Numbered from the stretch's first letter, positions 8,517 through 16,109 are shown. The stretch: 64,000 nucleotides of DNA from Flavisolibacter longurius (GCA_013327885.1 JABUMY010000016.1:1-64000), one strand, 5' to 3'. The notes: a model not told the origin generated them from the letters alone. Numbers and translations are program-made.

Positions 8517-10013
8517 ATGCACCGATTCGTATCCATCTGGTTTCCTTACCTCACTACCGACTGGCATGCCCGCAAGCAACCGGCATTGCGGGAAAAAGCA
8601 TTTGTGTTAAAAGCTACAGTTCGCAACCGCATCATTGTTACGGCAGCCAACCATCTTGCAAAAACGCAAGGCATTCACAGGGCCATGGTGCTGGCCGATG
8701 CCAAAGCATTGTATCCTTCCTTGCATGTGATGGATGACAAGCCGGCATTGGCCGCACAGTTGCTCGACCGCATTGCCGAATGGTGCATTCGGTTCACACC
8801 GGTAGCGGCGGCTGATTATCCTGATGGTGTGATCCTTAACGCATCGGGTTGCACGCATCTATGGGGTGGGGAAGAGGCATACCTGGATGACATCACTAAT
8901 CGTTTAACCAAAAGAGGTTATACTGTTCGTGCAGCCATGGCCGATACCATCGGTTGTGCCTGGGCAACGGCACGTTATGGCAAAGGGCCGGTTATCGAAA
9001 CCGGAGACCAACTTCAGGCTTTACAACCCTTGCCTGTTGCTTCACTCCGGCTTGAAGAAGAAACAATTGTTCTTTTGGCCAAACTTGGTTTGCGGCAGGT
9101 AAAAGATGTCATTAACCTTCCGCATAAATCCTTGCGTCGGCGTTTTGGAACAACCTTGTTGCAACGTTTACGGCAAGCTGTTGGTGAAGAAGAGGAATTC
9201 ATTACACCGGTTTATCCGCTTGAACCTTTCCAGGAACGTTTGCCTTGCATTGAACCGATCAAAACAAAAGAAGGAATTGAAATGGCACTGCAACGTTTGC
9301 TGATAATGTTGTGCTCTCGTTTGCACAAAAAAGGCAAGGGTTTGCGCAAAGCTTTTTTTCGGGCTTATCGGCCGGATGGAGGAACATCGGGTATAGAAAT
9401 CAGCACAAACCAACCCACGCAAAATACTGCTCACCTGTTTCAACTTTTTAGTATCAAGCTTTCTACGATCGAACCAAAAGAAGGCATTGAATTGTTTTTG
9501 CTGGAGGCAACAGTGGTTGAAGAATTGGTGATACAACAGGAAAGTTTATGGCAGTTGCAAGGCGGTGCGTTCGATACAAAAGTGCTGGACTTGATGGATC
9601 GTTTTGCGGCCCGTTTCGGTCCCGATGCTATTCATAAATTTCTGCCCGCTGAATCGTACTGGCCGGAACAATCTTTTAAACGAACGACTGATTTAAAAGA
9701 GAACGCTTCAACAGAATGGAAGCTCGACCGGCCCAGGCCCTTGCAATTGCTTTCGCCACCTGAATTAATAGACGTTACCGCTCCCATTCCTGATTATCCG
9801 CCGCTTAATTTTCGCTACAGAAAGGATTTGCATGTTATCAAAAAAGCAGATGGTCCTGAACGCATAGAGCGGGAGTGGTGGTTGCAGGATGGTGAGCACC
9901 GTGATTATTATGCCGTAGAAGATGAAGAAGGAAAACGGTATTGGCTTTTTCGTTCGGGTCATTACAGCAAAGTGGAAAAACCTAAGTGGTTTCTACATGG
10001 CTTCTTTGCTTGA
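8517..10013 (+). CDS. imuB: ImuB, catalytically inactive Y-family polymerase homologue
   Basis: ImuB bridges DnaE2, ImuA and the beta clamp during error-prone bypass. The 498-residue protein begins MHRFVSIWFPYL, the usual ImuB start, with none of the polymerase carboxylates expected in that strand. The middle has a helix-hairpin-helix segment (LAKLGLRQVKDVINLP) and the end is the ImuB-specific tail. A longer in-frame start at 8412 overlaps imuA by 104 bp and has no family support, so I use ATG 8517, one base after the imuA stop. Confidence 0.9.
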   Translation: MHRFVSIWFPYLTTDWHARKQPALREKAFVLKATVRNRIIVTAANHLAKTQGIHRAMVLADAKALYPSLHVMDDKPALAAQLLDRIAEWCIRFTPVAAADYPDGVILNASGCTHLWGGEEAYLDDITNRLTKRGYTVRAAMADTIGCAWATARYGKGPVIETGDQLQALQPLPVASLRLEEETIVLLAKLGLRQVKDVINLPHKSLRRRFGTTLLQRLRQAVGEEEEFITPVYPLEPFQERLPCIEPIKTKEGIEMALQRLLIMLCSRLHKKGKGLRKAFFRAYRPDGGTSGIEISTNQPTQNTAHLFQLFSIKLSTIEPKEGIELFLLEATVVEELVIQQESLWQLQGGAFDTKVLDLMDRFAARFGPDAIHKFLPAESYWPEQSFKRTTDLKENASTEWKLDRPRPLQLLSPPELIDVTAPIPDYPPLNFRYRKDLHVIKKADGPERIEREWWLQDGEHRDYYAVEDEEGKRYWLFRSGHYSKVEKPKWFLHGFFA

Positions 10014-10079
10014 GTTCACACTGTGCTTGCTAAAAGAAAAAATAGAATTGATAAGCTGAAGTAAGTGTAGCAACAAAAG

Positions 10080-13000
10080 ATGAATGATAACATGTATTGT
10101 GAACTTCAAATGACAACGGCCTTCAGTTTTCTTCGCGGTGCTTCACATCCGCATGAGATGGTTGACGAAGCCGCGCTGCTTGGCTACAAAACCATTGCGA
10201 TCACCGATCGAAACACAGTGGCGGGAGTTGTTCGTGCACATGCTGCCGGGAAGAAAAGGGGCGTTCGCATCATTCCAGGTTGCCGGTTGGATCTATTGGA
10301 TGGCCCAAGCCTCTTAGCCTATCCTACTTCCATACAAGCCTGGGCAAATCTTTGCACCTTGTTGTCTGTTGGAAACAGCCGTGCGGAAAAAGGTGAGTGC
10401 CATTTATACAAGGGGGATGTTTTTCAGTACAAAGAAGGCCTGCATTTCATTGTACTATCACCTGAAGCATTAGATGAAACGTTTTGTTTTGCTTCTTCGT
10501 TTGCGGAAGAACTGCTGATCTATAAAAACGCTTTCGGTAACGCCTTATCGCTGGCTATTACCCGGCGTTACAATGGCGATGATGGCAAACAGCTTTATCG
10601 CCTGGCTAAACTCTCCGAACAGCATGCCATTCCACTCGTGGCAACCAACGATGTACATTATCACTGTTCCGAAAGGCGGCAACTGCAGGATGTGCTGACC
10701 TGCATTCGTGAAAAGTGCACCATTCAAAATGCAGGCTTTCGCTTGTTGCCGAATGCAGAACGTTACCTGAAGTCGCAGGAAGAAATGAAGCGGCTCTTTC
10801 TTCATCATGCTGATGCTATCAACCGTACCATAGCGATTGCAGAAGCTTGTCAGTTTTCGTTGGATGAATTGAAGTACGAATATCCTGAAGAGGTAACCAC
10901 TGGTGGCAGAACGCCGTTGGAAGAAGTTGAATATCTCGCCTGGAACGGCGCTAAAAAATACTTCCCTCATTCCATTCCTGAAAAAGTATCCGAAGCCATT
11001 GTTCATGAAATGAAATTCATCAAAGAGATGAACTACGCTGCTTATTTCCTGACGGTTCATGACATTGTTCGCTTTGCCAGGAGCCGCGGTATTCTTTGCC
11101 AGGGACGAGGCTCGGCGGCCAATTCAACCGTTTGTTTTTGCCTGGGAATTACTTCGGTCAACCCGGCTGAAATCGATTTGCTTTTTGAGCGATTCATCTC
11201 TTCTGCACGCAACGAACCGCCGGATATTGATGTGGATTTTGAACATGAAAGACGGGAAGAAGTGATTCAATACATCTACGAAAAATATGGTAGGGACAGA
11301 GCCGCCATTGTTGCCACCGTTACGCAAATGCATGGCAAAGGCGCCATCCGTGATGTGGGAAAAGCCATGGGACTTTCGCTGGATTTGATCAGTAAACTTT
11401 CCGGCAGTATTCATCATTATGGCGGGACCGTGAGCGAAGAAGAAGTGAAAGAAATTGGTCTCAATCCCGCAGATCCCCATTTGAAAAAAGTGTTGGAACT
11501 AACGGCTCAATACATAGGTTTTCCCCGGCAGTTAGGACAACACACAGGAGGATTCATCATTACCCGCGGCAAGCTTACCCATCTCTGCCCGACCTTAAAT
11601 GCCCGCATGCTCGGACGTACCTGCGTGGAATGGAACAAGGATGACATAGATGCACTTGGTTTTTTAAAGATCGATGTGTTGGCACTAGGTATGCTTACCT
11701 GCATCAAAAAGGCGTTTGCAATTGCTGAGAAATATTATGGTAAAGAGTATAACCTCGCTAACATTCCACGGGATGATAAAAAGGTTTATGACATGATCTG
11801 TGCTGCCGATACCATTGGTGTTTTTCAAATTGAAAGCCGTGCACAGCAGGCAATGTTGCCAAGATTGAAGCCAAGGGTATTTTATGATTTGGTAATTGAG
11901 GTGGCTATCGTTCGCCCCGGACCCATTCAAGGTGATATGGTGCACCCTTACTTAAGGCGACGCAACAAGGAGGAGAAGGAAGAGTATCCATCGAAGGAGT
12001 TATACGAAATTTTGAAACGGACCAAAGGTGTTCCGCTTTTCCAGGAACAGGCCATGAAGATTGCCATTGTCGCCGGCGGGTTTTCGCCTGCGGAAGCCGA
12101 TGAACTACGAAGAAGCATGGCCACATTTAAGTTGCCGGGAACCGTGGGTACGTTAAAAGAAAAGCTGATAAACGGAATGGTAAAAAACAAGTATGATAAG
12201 GAATATGCAGAACGTGTATTCAAACAACTGGAAGGTTTTGGCTCCTACGGTTTTCCTGAAAGTCATGCGGCCTCTTTTGCTTTGTTGGTGTATGTGTCCA
12301 GCTACCTGAAATGTCATTACCCCGATGTTTTTGCCTGCGCCATTTTAAACAGCCAGCCCATGGGATTTTACCAGCCTTCGCAATTGGTGCAGGATGCGCA
12401 AAAACATGGCGTTGATGTTCGGCCCATCGACATCAATTATTCGGACTGGGATTATACGCTGGAAGAGCAGAGCGGTGCATACAAAGCATTGCGAATTGGC
12501 TTTCGCCAGGTAAAAGGCATTCGTGCCGATGAAATGGAAACATTGGTGAAGAGGAGGAAAGGTTTTTATCGAAGCGTTGATGAACTGCGTAGCATTGGTG
12601 TTGCAAATGCAACACTTGAACGCCTGGCCGATGCCGATGCCTTTCGTTCTATTGGTTTGGATAGAAGACAGGCACTTTGGGAGGTCAGTACAAAAGATAA
12701 CCAGCAGGCAATGTTTGCCGCTCAGCAAGCTCCCGATTCTATTGGTGAAGAAGTACAGTTGCCACAGCTTCAGCTATCCGAGCATGTGGTACAGGATTAC
12801 GGCGCCACATCGCTTTCCGTGAAAGCGCATCCCGTGAGTTTTCTGCGTTCGCAGTTAGCGCAATTGCATGTAACAGCTTCAAAAGATTTAGGTAAGCTGC
12901 AAAATGGACAGCCGGTAAAAGTTGCAGGCCTTGTGTTAGTGCGCCAACGCCCCGGCACGGCAAAAGGTGTTTGGTTTATGACGATTGAGGACGAAACTGG

Positions 13001-13289
13001 CTGTGCCAACCTCGTTATTTTTCCCAACGTGAATGACCTCTACCGCAAAGCGATGTTGAGTTCACGGCTATTCATGGCGGAGGGTACAGTACAAATTGAA
13101 GGCGAGGTGATTCATGTGATTGTTACGGCCGGTTATGACCTTTCCAAACTCTTGCGCAAGCTTACTTCAGTGGGCAGCGAAGATCTGCCTTTGCTGACCT
13201 TATCTCGTGCAGATGAAAAAGTGCCTGGTGCAGACAACCGTGTTGCAGCGCAACAAAAGCTTTTTCCGGATGCCAGGAATTTTCGGTGA
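10080..13289 (+). CDS. dnaE2: error-prone DNA polymerase III alpha subunit, DnaE2
   Basis: This is the catalytic polymerase of the ImuA-ImuB-DnaE2 mutasome, 1069 residues, as usual for DnaE2. The N-terminal PHP domain starts TAFSFLRGASHPHEM. The C-family palm is seen in the GRGSAANS region (around 343) and in PPDIDVDFEHERR with its paired acidic residues. Finger and tandem HhH domains and an OB fold (VKVAGLVLVRQRPGT, about 945) follow. It sits 66 bp after imuB on the same strand and completes the cassette. Confidence 0.95.
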   Translation: MNDNMYCELQMTTAFSFLRGASHPHEMVDEAALLGYKTIAITDRNTVAGVVRAHAAGKKRGVRIIPGCRLDLLDGPSLLAYPTSIQAWANLCTLLSVGNSRAEKGECHLYKGDVFQYKEGLHFIVLSPEALDETFCFASSFAEELLIYKNAFGNALSLAITRRYNGDDGKQLYRLAKLSEQHAIPLVATNDVHYHCSERRQLQDVLTCIREKCTIQNAGFRLLPNAERYLKSQEEMKRLFLHHADAINRTIAIAEACQFSLDELKYEYPEEVTTGGRTPLEEVEYLAWNGAKKYFPHSIPEKVSEAIVHEMKFIKEMNYAAYFLTVHDIVRFARSRGILCQGRGSAANSTVCFCLGITSVNPAEIDLLFERFISSARNEPPDIDVDFEHERREEVIQYIYEKYGRDRAAIVATVTQMHGKGAIRDVGKAMGLSLDLISKLSGSIHHYGGTVSEEEVKEIGLNPADPHLKKVLELTAQYIGFPRQLGQHTGGFIITRGKLTHLCPTLNARMLGRTCVEWNKDDIDALGFLKIDVLALGMLTCIKKAFAIAEKYYGKEYNLANIPRDDKKVYDMICAADTIGVFQIESRAQQAMLPRLKPRVFYDLVIEVAIVRPGPIQGDMVHPYLRRRNKEEKEEYPSKELYEILKRTKGVPLFQEQAMKIAIVAGGFSPAEADELRRSMATFKLPGTVGTLKEKLINGMVKNKYDKEYAERVFKQLEGFGSYGFPESHAASFALLVYVSSYLKCHYPDVFACAILNSQPMGFYQPSQLVQDAQKHGVDVRPIDINYSDWDYTLEEQSGAYKALRIGFRQVKGIRADEMETLVKRRKGFYRSVDELRSIGVANATLERLADADAFRSIGLDRRQALWEVSTKDNQQAMFAAQQAPDSIGEEVQLPQLQLSEHVVQDYGATSLSVKAHPVSFLRSQLAQLHVTASKDLGKLQNGQPVKVAGLVLVRQRPGTAKGVWFMTIEDETGCANLVIFPNVNDLYRKAMLSSRLFMAEGTVQIEGEVIHVIVTAGYDLSKLLRKLTSVGSEDLPLLTLSRADEKVPGADNRVAAQQKLFPDARNFR

Positions 13290-13330
13290 GAATCAAATTA
13301 CAGGCAGCGTAAAAACATCTTTCTGTGAAA

Positions 13331-13765
13331 CTACCCGTGCATTTCTTCAATGATCTGCACATTCCAGCGGTTGCGTATAAGAAAGGCTGTTAGCAGAATG
13401 CGCATCCGTTCAACCGGTATTTGAAGAAACAACGCTGCCATGCCCAGCACCTCGCTTTGTTTATCATCAATGGCGCCCTTGCTGGTAACAATCTCGCAGA
13501 TCATGGCAAACAAGGTTTCGCGAAAGTCATCGGAAATTAATGGTGCAGCCTGTTCAAGAATGGTTTTCGTATCGCTTTCCTGCAAAAGCGAAATCGCTTT
13601 TACACTCAGTGCATTCGGGTCTGTGCCTGTAAACTTTGAACTCAGAACAATGGCTCGTGACAGTTGATCAACTTCTGAACTGGTTAGGTTTTTATGGTTG
13701 TACATCACGCAGGAAAACAAAATAGAAACAGCAGCTTCCTGTTCGGTTTTAATGGTCAGTGGCAT
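13331..13765 (-). CDS. TerB-like helical protein
   Basis: This 144-residue, all-helical protein resembles the TerB/tellurite-resistance fold in size and pattern, with repeated acidic helices around SKFTGTDPNALSV and SKGAIDDKQSEVLGMAALFLQI. TerB-like proteins are metal-binding or scaffold modules; no substrate is known for this form. A longer frame exists, but ATG 13765 (MPLTIKTEQEA) gives a more typical start. It stands alone, convergent with dnaE2. Confidence 0.6.
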   Translation of the reverse strand: MPLTIKTEQEAAVSILFSCVMYNHKNLTSSEVDQLSRAIVLSSKFTGTDPNALSVKAISLLQESDTKTILEQAAPLISDDFRETLFAMICEIVTSKGAIDDKQSEVLGMAALFLQIPVERMRILLTAFLIRNRWNVQIIEEMHG

Positions 13766-13884
13766 GCAAAAGGTTTGGGTCAAATGTAGGAAAGAGGAGA
13801 GAAGGCAAAGAACTTTAGACACGGGTAGTCTGCATGCAAAAGCGAAAGGAGAATACGTGCAATCGTTGATGAAATTTTTTGTCG

Positions 13885-13915
13885 GCTGAAACGCTTAACC
13901 AGCAAGCGTTTCAGC
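13885..13915. other. 12-bp perfect hairpin upstream of the RNA island promoter
   Basis: GCTGAAACGCTT (13885-13896) and its exact complement (13904-13915) flank a 7-nt loop. It is followed by ATTCTTT, a weak T-run. It could end read-through from dnaE2 or be an operator for the promoter 42 bp downstream. Neither is shown. Confidence 0.5.
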
Positions 13916-13956
13916 ATTCTTTGCAAACACGCTGCAAAAATTATTTTTAGAAAAAT

Positions 13957-13989
13957 TTTGGCTGTATGAAAAAATTAAATTCATCTTTG
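13957..13989 (+). promoter_or_regulatory. Bacteroidota-type promoter of the RNA island
   Basis: TTTG at 13957-13960 and CATCTTTG at 13982-13989 are spaced by 21 bp. They match the -33 TTTG / -7 TAnnTTTG arrangement of the group except for one base in the -7 box. A start near 13996 would put a short leader before the ATG at 14014. Confidence 0.55.
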
Positions 13990-14013
13990 CATCGCAAAAC
14001 AAATTAATAACTC

Positions 14014-14100
14014 ATGCTCCGCAATCCATTACATATCGAAACAAAAGGCTTTAGCCGGATTGGCTATAACCTTTGCGGGGCATGCGTTTCAACGAATTAG
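14014..14100 (+). CDS. putative 28-residue leader peptide, attenuator-like unit 1
   Basis: The ORF reads MLRNPLHIETKG, then Phe-Ser-Arg-Ile-Gly-Tyr-Asn-Leu-Cys-Gly-Ala-Cys-Val-Ser-Thr-Asn and stop. Its codons for Leu-Cys-Gly-Ala (TTTGCGGGGC, 14072-14081) are a perfect 10-base complement of 14127-14136, the left arm of the terminator that follows. A ribosome reaching the stop would cover this segment and let the terminator form. One stalled upstream would leave it free to pair. Phe, Tyr and Asn codons lie directly before the segment. Translation is not proven. Confidence 0.4.
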   Translation: MLRNPLHIETKGFSRIGYNLCGACVSTN

Positions 14101-14124
14101 CGTTAAACCAAAACGAATATGCAA

Positions 14125-14154
14125 AAGCCCCGCAAAACAATGCGGGGCTTTTTT
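14125..14154 (+). terminator. intrinsic terminator, attenuator-like unit 1
   Basis: AAGCCCCGC (14125-14133) and GCGGGGCTT (14142-14150) form a perfect 9-bp stem with an 8-nt loop, leading into a T-run. The left arm can pair instead with 14072-14081 in the leader ORF, which gives a mutually exclusive antiterminator. Confidence 0.85.
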
Positions 14155-14157
14155 ATT

Positions 14158-14189
14158 GTTTACAAAAAATCGTTGCACTGTTTGTAAAC
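14158..14189. repeat. 9-bp inverted repeat between the two attenuator-like units
   Basis: GTTTACAAA (14158-14166) and TTTGTAAAC (14181-14189) are exact inverted copies around 14 bases. There is no T-run. It may be an operator or an RNA hairpin that starts the second unit. Confidence 0.5.
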
Positions 14190-14230
14190 AAAGTGAACAG
14201 GCAAAATAACATAAAACGAAAAAACATTCA

Positions 14231-14392
14231 ATGCTAAAACAACAATACATAGCAATTCATCAAAGAAGTCCTTTAGGGGCGTGGTGTGCTCTTCCCAAAC
14301 CGGCTGCAATGCAGACGATCAGCAATGATCGATTTAATGGCCGCATGGAGAAGGTGTATTCCATCAAACGACCGGGTTGTATGCAAACGTAG
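14231..14392 (+). CDS. putative 53-residue leader ORF, attenuator-like unit 2
   Basis: The ORF runs from MLKQQYIAIHQRSPLG to a short C-terminus ending RPGCMQT. I do not recognise it. Its Arg-Pro-Gly codons include CGACCGGG (14369-14376), which exactly complements CCCGGTCG (14426-14433) in the left arm of the following terminator and repeats that terminator's right arm. This is the same three-segment plan as unit 1, with unrelated sequence. Coding status is uncertain. Confidence 0.35.
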   Translation: MLKQQYIAIHQRSPLGAWCALPKPAAMQTISNDRFNGRMEKVYSIKRPGCMQT

Positions 14393-14423
14393 TCCGCCTC
14401 AGGCAGATTTAACGGATAGCGAA

Positions 14424-14455
14424 AGCCCGGTCGATACCAACGACCGGGCTTTTTT
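14424..14455 (+). terminator. intrinsic terminator, attenuator-like unit 2
   Basis: AGCCCGGTCG (14424-14433) and CGACCGGGCT (14441-14450) give a 10-bp perfect stem with a 7-nt loop followed by TTTTT. The left arm can alternatively pair with 14369-14376 upstream. Confidence 0.85.
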
Positions 14456-14531
14456 GTTAGTCGAAGCTGGGAAGGATTTAAAATTATTGATTGGATGAGT
14501 AAGACACATCGATAAAAACAAAGGAGTGGTT

Positions 14532-14660
14532 ATGACTTTTTTAGTAGTGCTACTGGTGATAAGGTATCTCTTCACTCTTCTCGATAAAATAGGAAGATCG
14601 AAAGAGACAAACAATGATGGATGGCAGGACGGCCCTTCCGAACACAATGTGTGGTGGTAA
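14532..14660 (+). CDS. small membrane ORF, 42 residues
   Basis: ATG 14532 is preceded by AAAGGAG, an unusually good Shine-Dalgarno for this genome. The peptide starts MTFLVVLLVIRYLFTLLDK, one membrane helix, followed by a polar tail ending EHNVWW. I do not recognise a family. It lies between the attenuator-like units and tRNA-Asn in the same direction and would be the first normally translated product after them. Confidence 0.45.
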   Translation: MTFLVVLLVIRYLFTLLDKIGRSKETNNDGWQDGPSEHNVWW

Positions 14661-14687
14661 AAAAATATTAGGTGCAGAAAAGGAGGA

Positions 14688-14718
14688 AAGCATCCCCGTG
14701 AGATGCAGCGGGGAGCTT
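14688..14718 (+). other. stem-loop immediately 5' of tRNA-Asn
   Basis: AAGC, a bulged A and TCCCCG pair with CGGGGA and GCTT to give a 10-bp stem. It ends 3 nt before the tRNA. The tRNA-Tyr leader has the same plan: 4 bp, a 5'-side bulge, a GC stem and a 3-nt gap. Confidence 0.6.
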
Positions 14719-14721
14719 CAA

Positions 14722-14793
14722 GGATGAATAGCTCAATGGCAGAGCAGTGCCCTGTTAAGGCAAAGGTTGAACGTTCGAGTCGTTCTTCATCCG
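14722..14793 (+). tRNA. tRNA-Asn (anticodon GTT)
   Basis: A 72-nt cloverleaf. The acceptor is GGATGAA/TTCATCC, the D stem GCTC/GAGC and the T stem GAACG/CGTTC, all perfect, with T loop TTCGAGT. The anticodon loop CTGTTAA gives GTT at 14754-14756. One mismatch closes the anticodon stem. No CCA is encoded. The sequence is unlike the usual bacterial tRNA-Asn, so it may be a second, specialised copy. Confidence 0.85.
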
Positions 14794-14811
14794 CGATTAA
14801 AAACAAAGGTT

Positions 14812-15228
14812 ATGTTCCGGCGATTATTTAGAAAAATCAGGGATACGGTTGGCTTGTTCAACGGTCATTTTGTAGAAGCGAAAGCGTTTTACGCAATGGA
14901 GTTTGATGCCGTTAGCTGCGTCACGTTCATTGGCGACATTGATACCAGCAAAGGGTTTGCGTATGTAAAAGAAACGCTGCATGGTGAGATCGTCACTACC
15001 TACCAGCATTCTTACTTCGATCATGAAGAAGGCCGCCTGTTGTTTAATAACACTTTGTTTGTACTAACCGACAAGCGGATGATTGAACTGGGAGCAAACT
15101 GGTGCCAGGTTCTTCACACGCCTTTGCAACATGGCTGGGCCAACCAGCTGATTGAGCACCTGGCAACATTTAAAGTAAAAACGGCTGATCCTGTCATTGG
15201 TTTTTCGCGGCAGGCAGCAACAAATTAA
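14812..15228 (+). CDS. uncharacterised protein encoded between tRNA genes
   Basis: This 138-residue protein is not recognised. It begins MFRRLFRKIRDTVGLF (basic) and is followed by a beta-rich region with FDAVSCVTFIGDID and RLLFNNTLFVLTDKRMIELG. It ends with a helical segment and VIGFSRQAATN. There is no signal peptide or membrane helix. An in-frame codon at 14767 lies inside tRNA-Asn, so I use ATG 14812, 18 nt after the tRNA end. The tight tRNA-CDS-tRNA spacing suggests one transcript cut at the tRNA ends. Confidence 0.65.
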   Translation: MFRRLFRKIRDTVGLFNGHFVEAKAFYAMEFDAVSCVTFIGDIDTSKGFAYVKETLHGEIVTTYQHSYFDHEEGRLLFNNTLFVLTDKRMIELGANWCQVLHTPLQHGWANQLIEHLATFKVKTADPVIGFSRQAATN

Positions 15229-15230
15229 AA

Positions 15231-15253
15231 AGCCTGGAGCAAATGCTCCGGCT
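15231..15253 (+). other. stem-loop immediately 5' of tRNA-Tyr
   Basis: AGCC, a bulged T and GGAGC pair with GCTCC and GGCT around the tetraloop AAAT. It begins 2 nt after the preceding stop codon and ends 3 nt before the tRNA. Confidence 0.65.
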
Positions 15254-15256
15254 ACT

Positions 15257-15340
15257 GTGAGTGCGACAACGATGGCGAGTTGTGATGGTCTGTAAAACCA
15301 TTGCCTGCGGGCTGGGTTGGTTCGAATCCAACCACTCACG
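15257..15340 (+). tRNA. tRNA-Tyr (anticodon GTA)
   Basis: An 84-nt class II tRNA. The acceptor is GTGAGTG/CACTCAC, the D stem ACAAC/GTTGT, the anticodon stem ATGGT/ACCAT with loop CTGTAAA, and the T stem GTTGG/CCAAC with loop TTCGAAT. The 14-nt variable arm includes GCC-TGC-GGGC, as bacterial tRNA-Tyr requires. No CCA is encoded. Confidence 0.9.
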
Positions 15341-15383
15341 CGGAAGAAAGAAACGGTGGCGGTTGCTGCATAGCGAACAAGGC

Positions 15384-15402
15384 GTACAAGAGTGCGACGC
15401 AA
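15384..15402 (-). repeat. fragment of the dispersed GTACAAGAGTGCGACGCAA repeat
   Basis: These 19 bases are an exact reverse complement of 16275-16293, the left end of the element at 16272-16386. The copy lies in the spacer between tRNA-Tyr and tRNA-Phe. Confidence 0.7.
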
Positions 15403-15459
15403 GAAAAGCTAAATAGTAGTAATAGCTCACGGTTCATGAAAAGCGAAGTGAAAACAAAA

Positions 15460-15513
15460 AGATTAAACGAGAAAAGAACGAAACTTTCTTTTACGCATTC
15501 TCTCCTTTAATCT
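15460..15513 (+). other. stem-loop 5' of tRNA-Phe
   Basis: AGATTAAA (15460-15467) pairs with TTTAATCT (15506-15513), and GAGAA with TTCTC inside it. The helix is interrupted and AT-rich, with a 24-nt loop. It ends 7 nt before the tRNA. Confidence 0.5.
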
Positions 15514-15520
15514 CTCAGAC

Positions 15521-15592
15521 GGACGAATAGCTCCAATGGTAGAGCATCACGTTGAAGCCGTGACCGTACTGGTTCGAGTCCAGTTTCGTCCA
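15521..15592 (+). tRNA. tRNA-Phe (anticodon GAA)
   Basis: A 72-nt cloverleaf with acceptor GGACGAA/TTCGTCC, D stem GCTC/GAGC, anticodon stem TCACG/CGTGA with loop TTGAAGC, and T stem ACTGG/CCAGT with loop TTCGAGT. GAA is at 15554-15556. The loop has G37 where most bacterial tRNA-Phe have A37, so the usual modification there would be lost. No CCA is encoded. Confidence 0.88.
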
Positions 15593-15613
15593 CATGACAT
15601 AAACAATAAACCA

Positions 15614-16096
15614 ATGGAACAGCAGCAACGTTGGAGAAAGCTGGATGGTACTCGCATCAGGCAGTCAATGGAAGATGAAGTACGGCAGGTCATTTTAAGA
15701 GAAAAAGCCGCTGGTCATCAATTGAAAATTTGCATCGGTACTGACAGCCAGGTAAAAAGCAGGGAAACCGCCTTTGCCACCGTAATTGTGTTCATCCGCA
15801 AAGGACGTGGTGGGTTTATGTATATCCACAACGAAGTCACGTTGCAAAAGATGACCGTGAAGCAGCGGATGTTAACTGAAGTGGCAAAAAGCATCGAGGT
15901 GGCTTACTCGCTGTGCAGCCTGTTTACACTGTATGGTGTGGACATGGAAGTGCATGCGGATATCAACACCAATCCTTCTTTTAAAAGCAACAGTGCTTTG
16001 AGTGAAGCCATGGGGTATATCCTGGGAATGGGTTTTGCCTTCAGGGCCAAGCCGCATGCCTTTGCCAGCTCCAGTTGTGCAGATAAAGTTGTTTGA
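15614..16096 (+). CDS. YkuK-like (DUF458) RNase H-fold protein
   Basis: The 160-residue protein shows the DUF458/YkuK pattern: CIGTDSQVKSRETAFATVIV (strand with an acidic residue), then VDMEVHADINTNPSFKSNSALSEAMGYILGMGF with further acidic positions, ending ASSSCADKVV. The family is predicted to share the RNase H fold. Nuclease activity and substrate are unproven. ATG 15614 lies 21 nt after tRNA-Phe; an upstream in-frame codon would fall inside the tRNA. Its place among tRNA genes and near rtcB makes an RNA substrate plausible (inference). Confidence 0.8.
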   Translation: MEQQQRWRKLDGTRIRQSMEDEVRQVILREKAAGHQLKICIGTDSQVKSRETAFATVIVFIRKGRGGFMYIHNEVTLQKMTVKQRMLTEVAKSIEVAYSLCSLFTLYGVDMEVHADINTNPSFKSNSALSEAMGYILGMGFAFRAKPHAFASSSCADKVV

Positions 16097-16109
16097 TTTT
16101 TGACAGTTG

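Noticed and set aside
14044-14063. Known amino-acid operon attenuator
   Set aside because: The leader has no run of one amino acid and no biosynthetic gene follows; only the geometry is attenuator-like.
14399-14806. 135-codon minus-strand frame over the terminator and tRNA-Asn
   Set aside because: Antisense to a tRNA and to a strong terminator, with no recognisable domain.
15301-15510. 69-codon frame starting inside tRNA-Tyr
   Set aside because: Overlaps the tRNA arm and repeat sequence; low-complexity product with no family.
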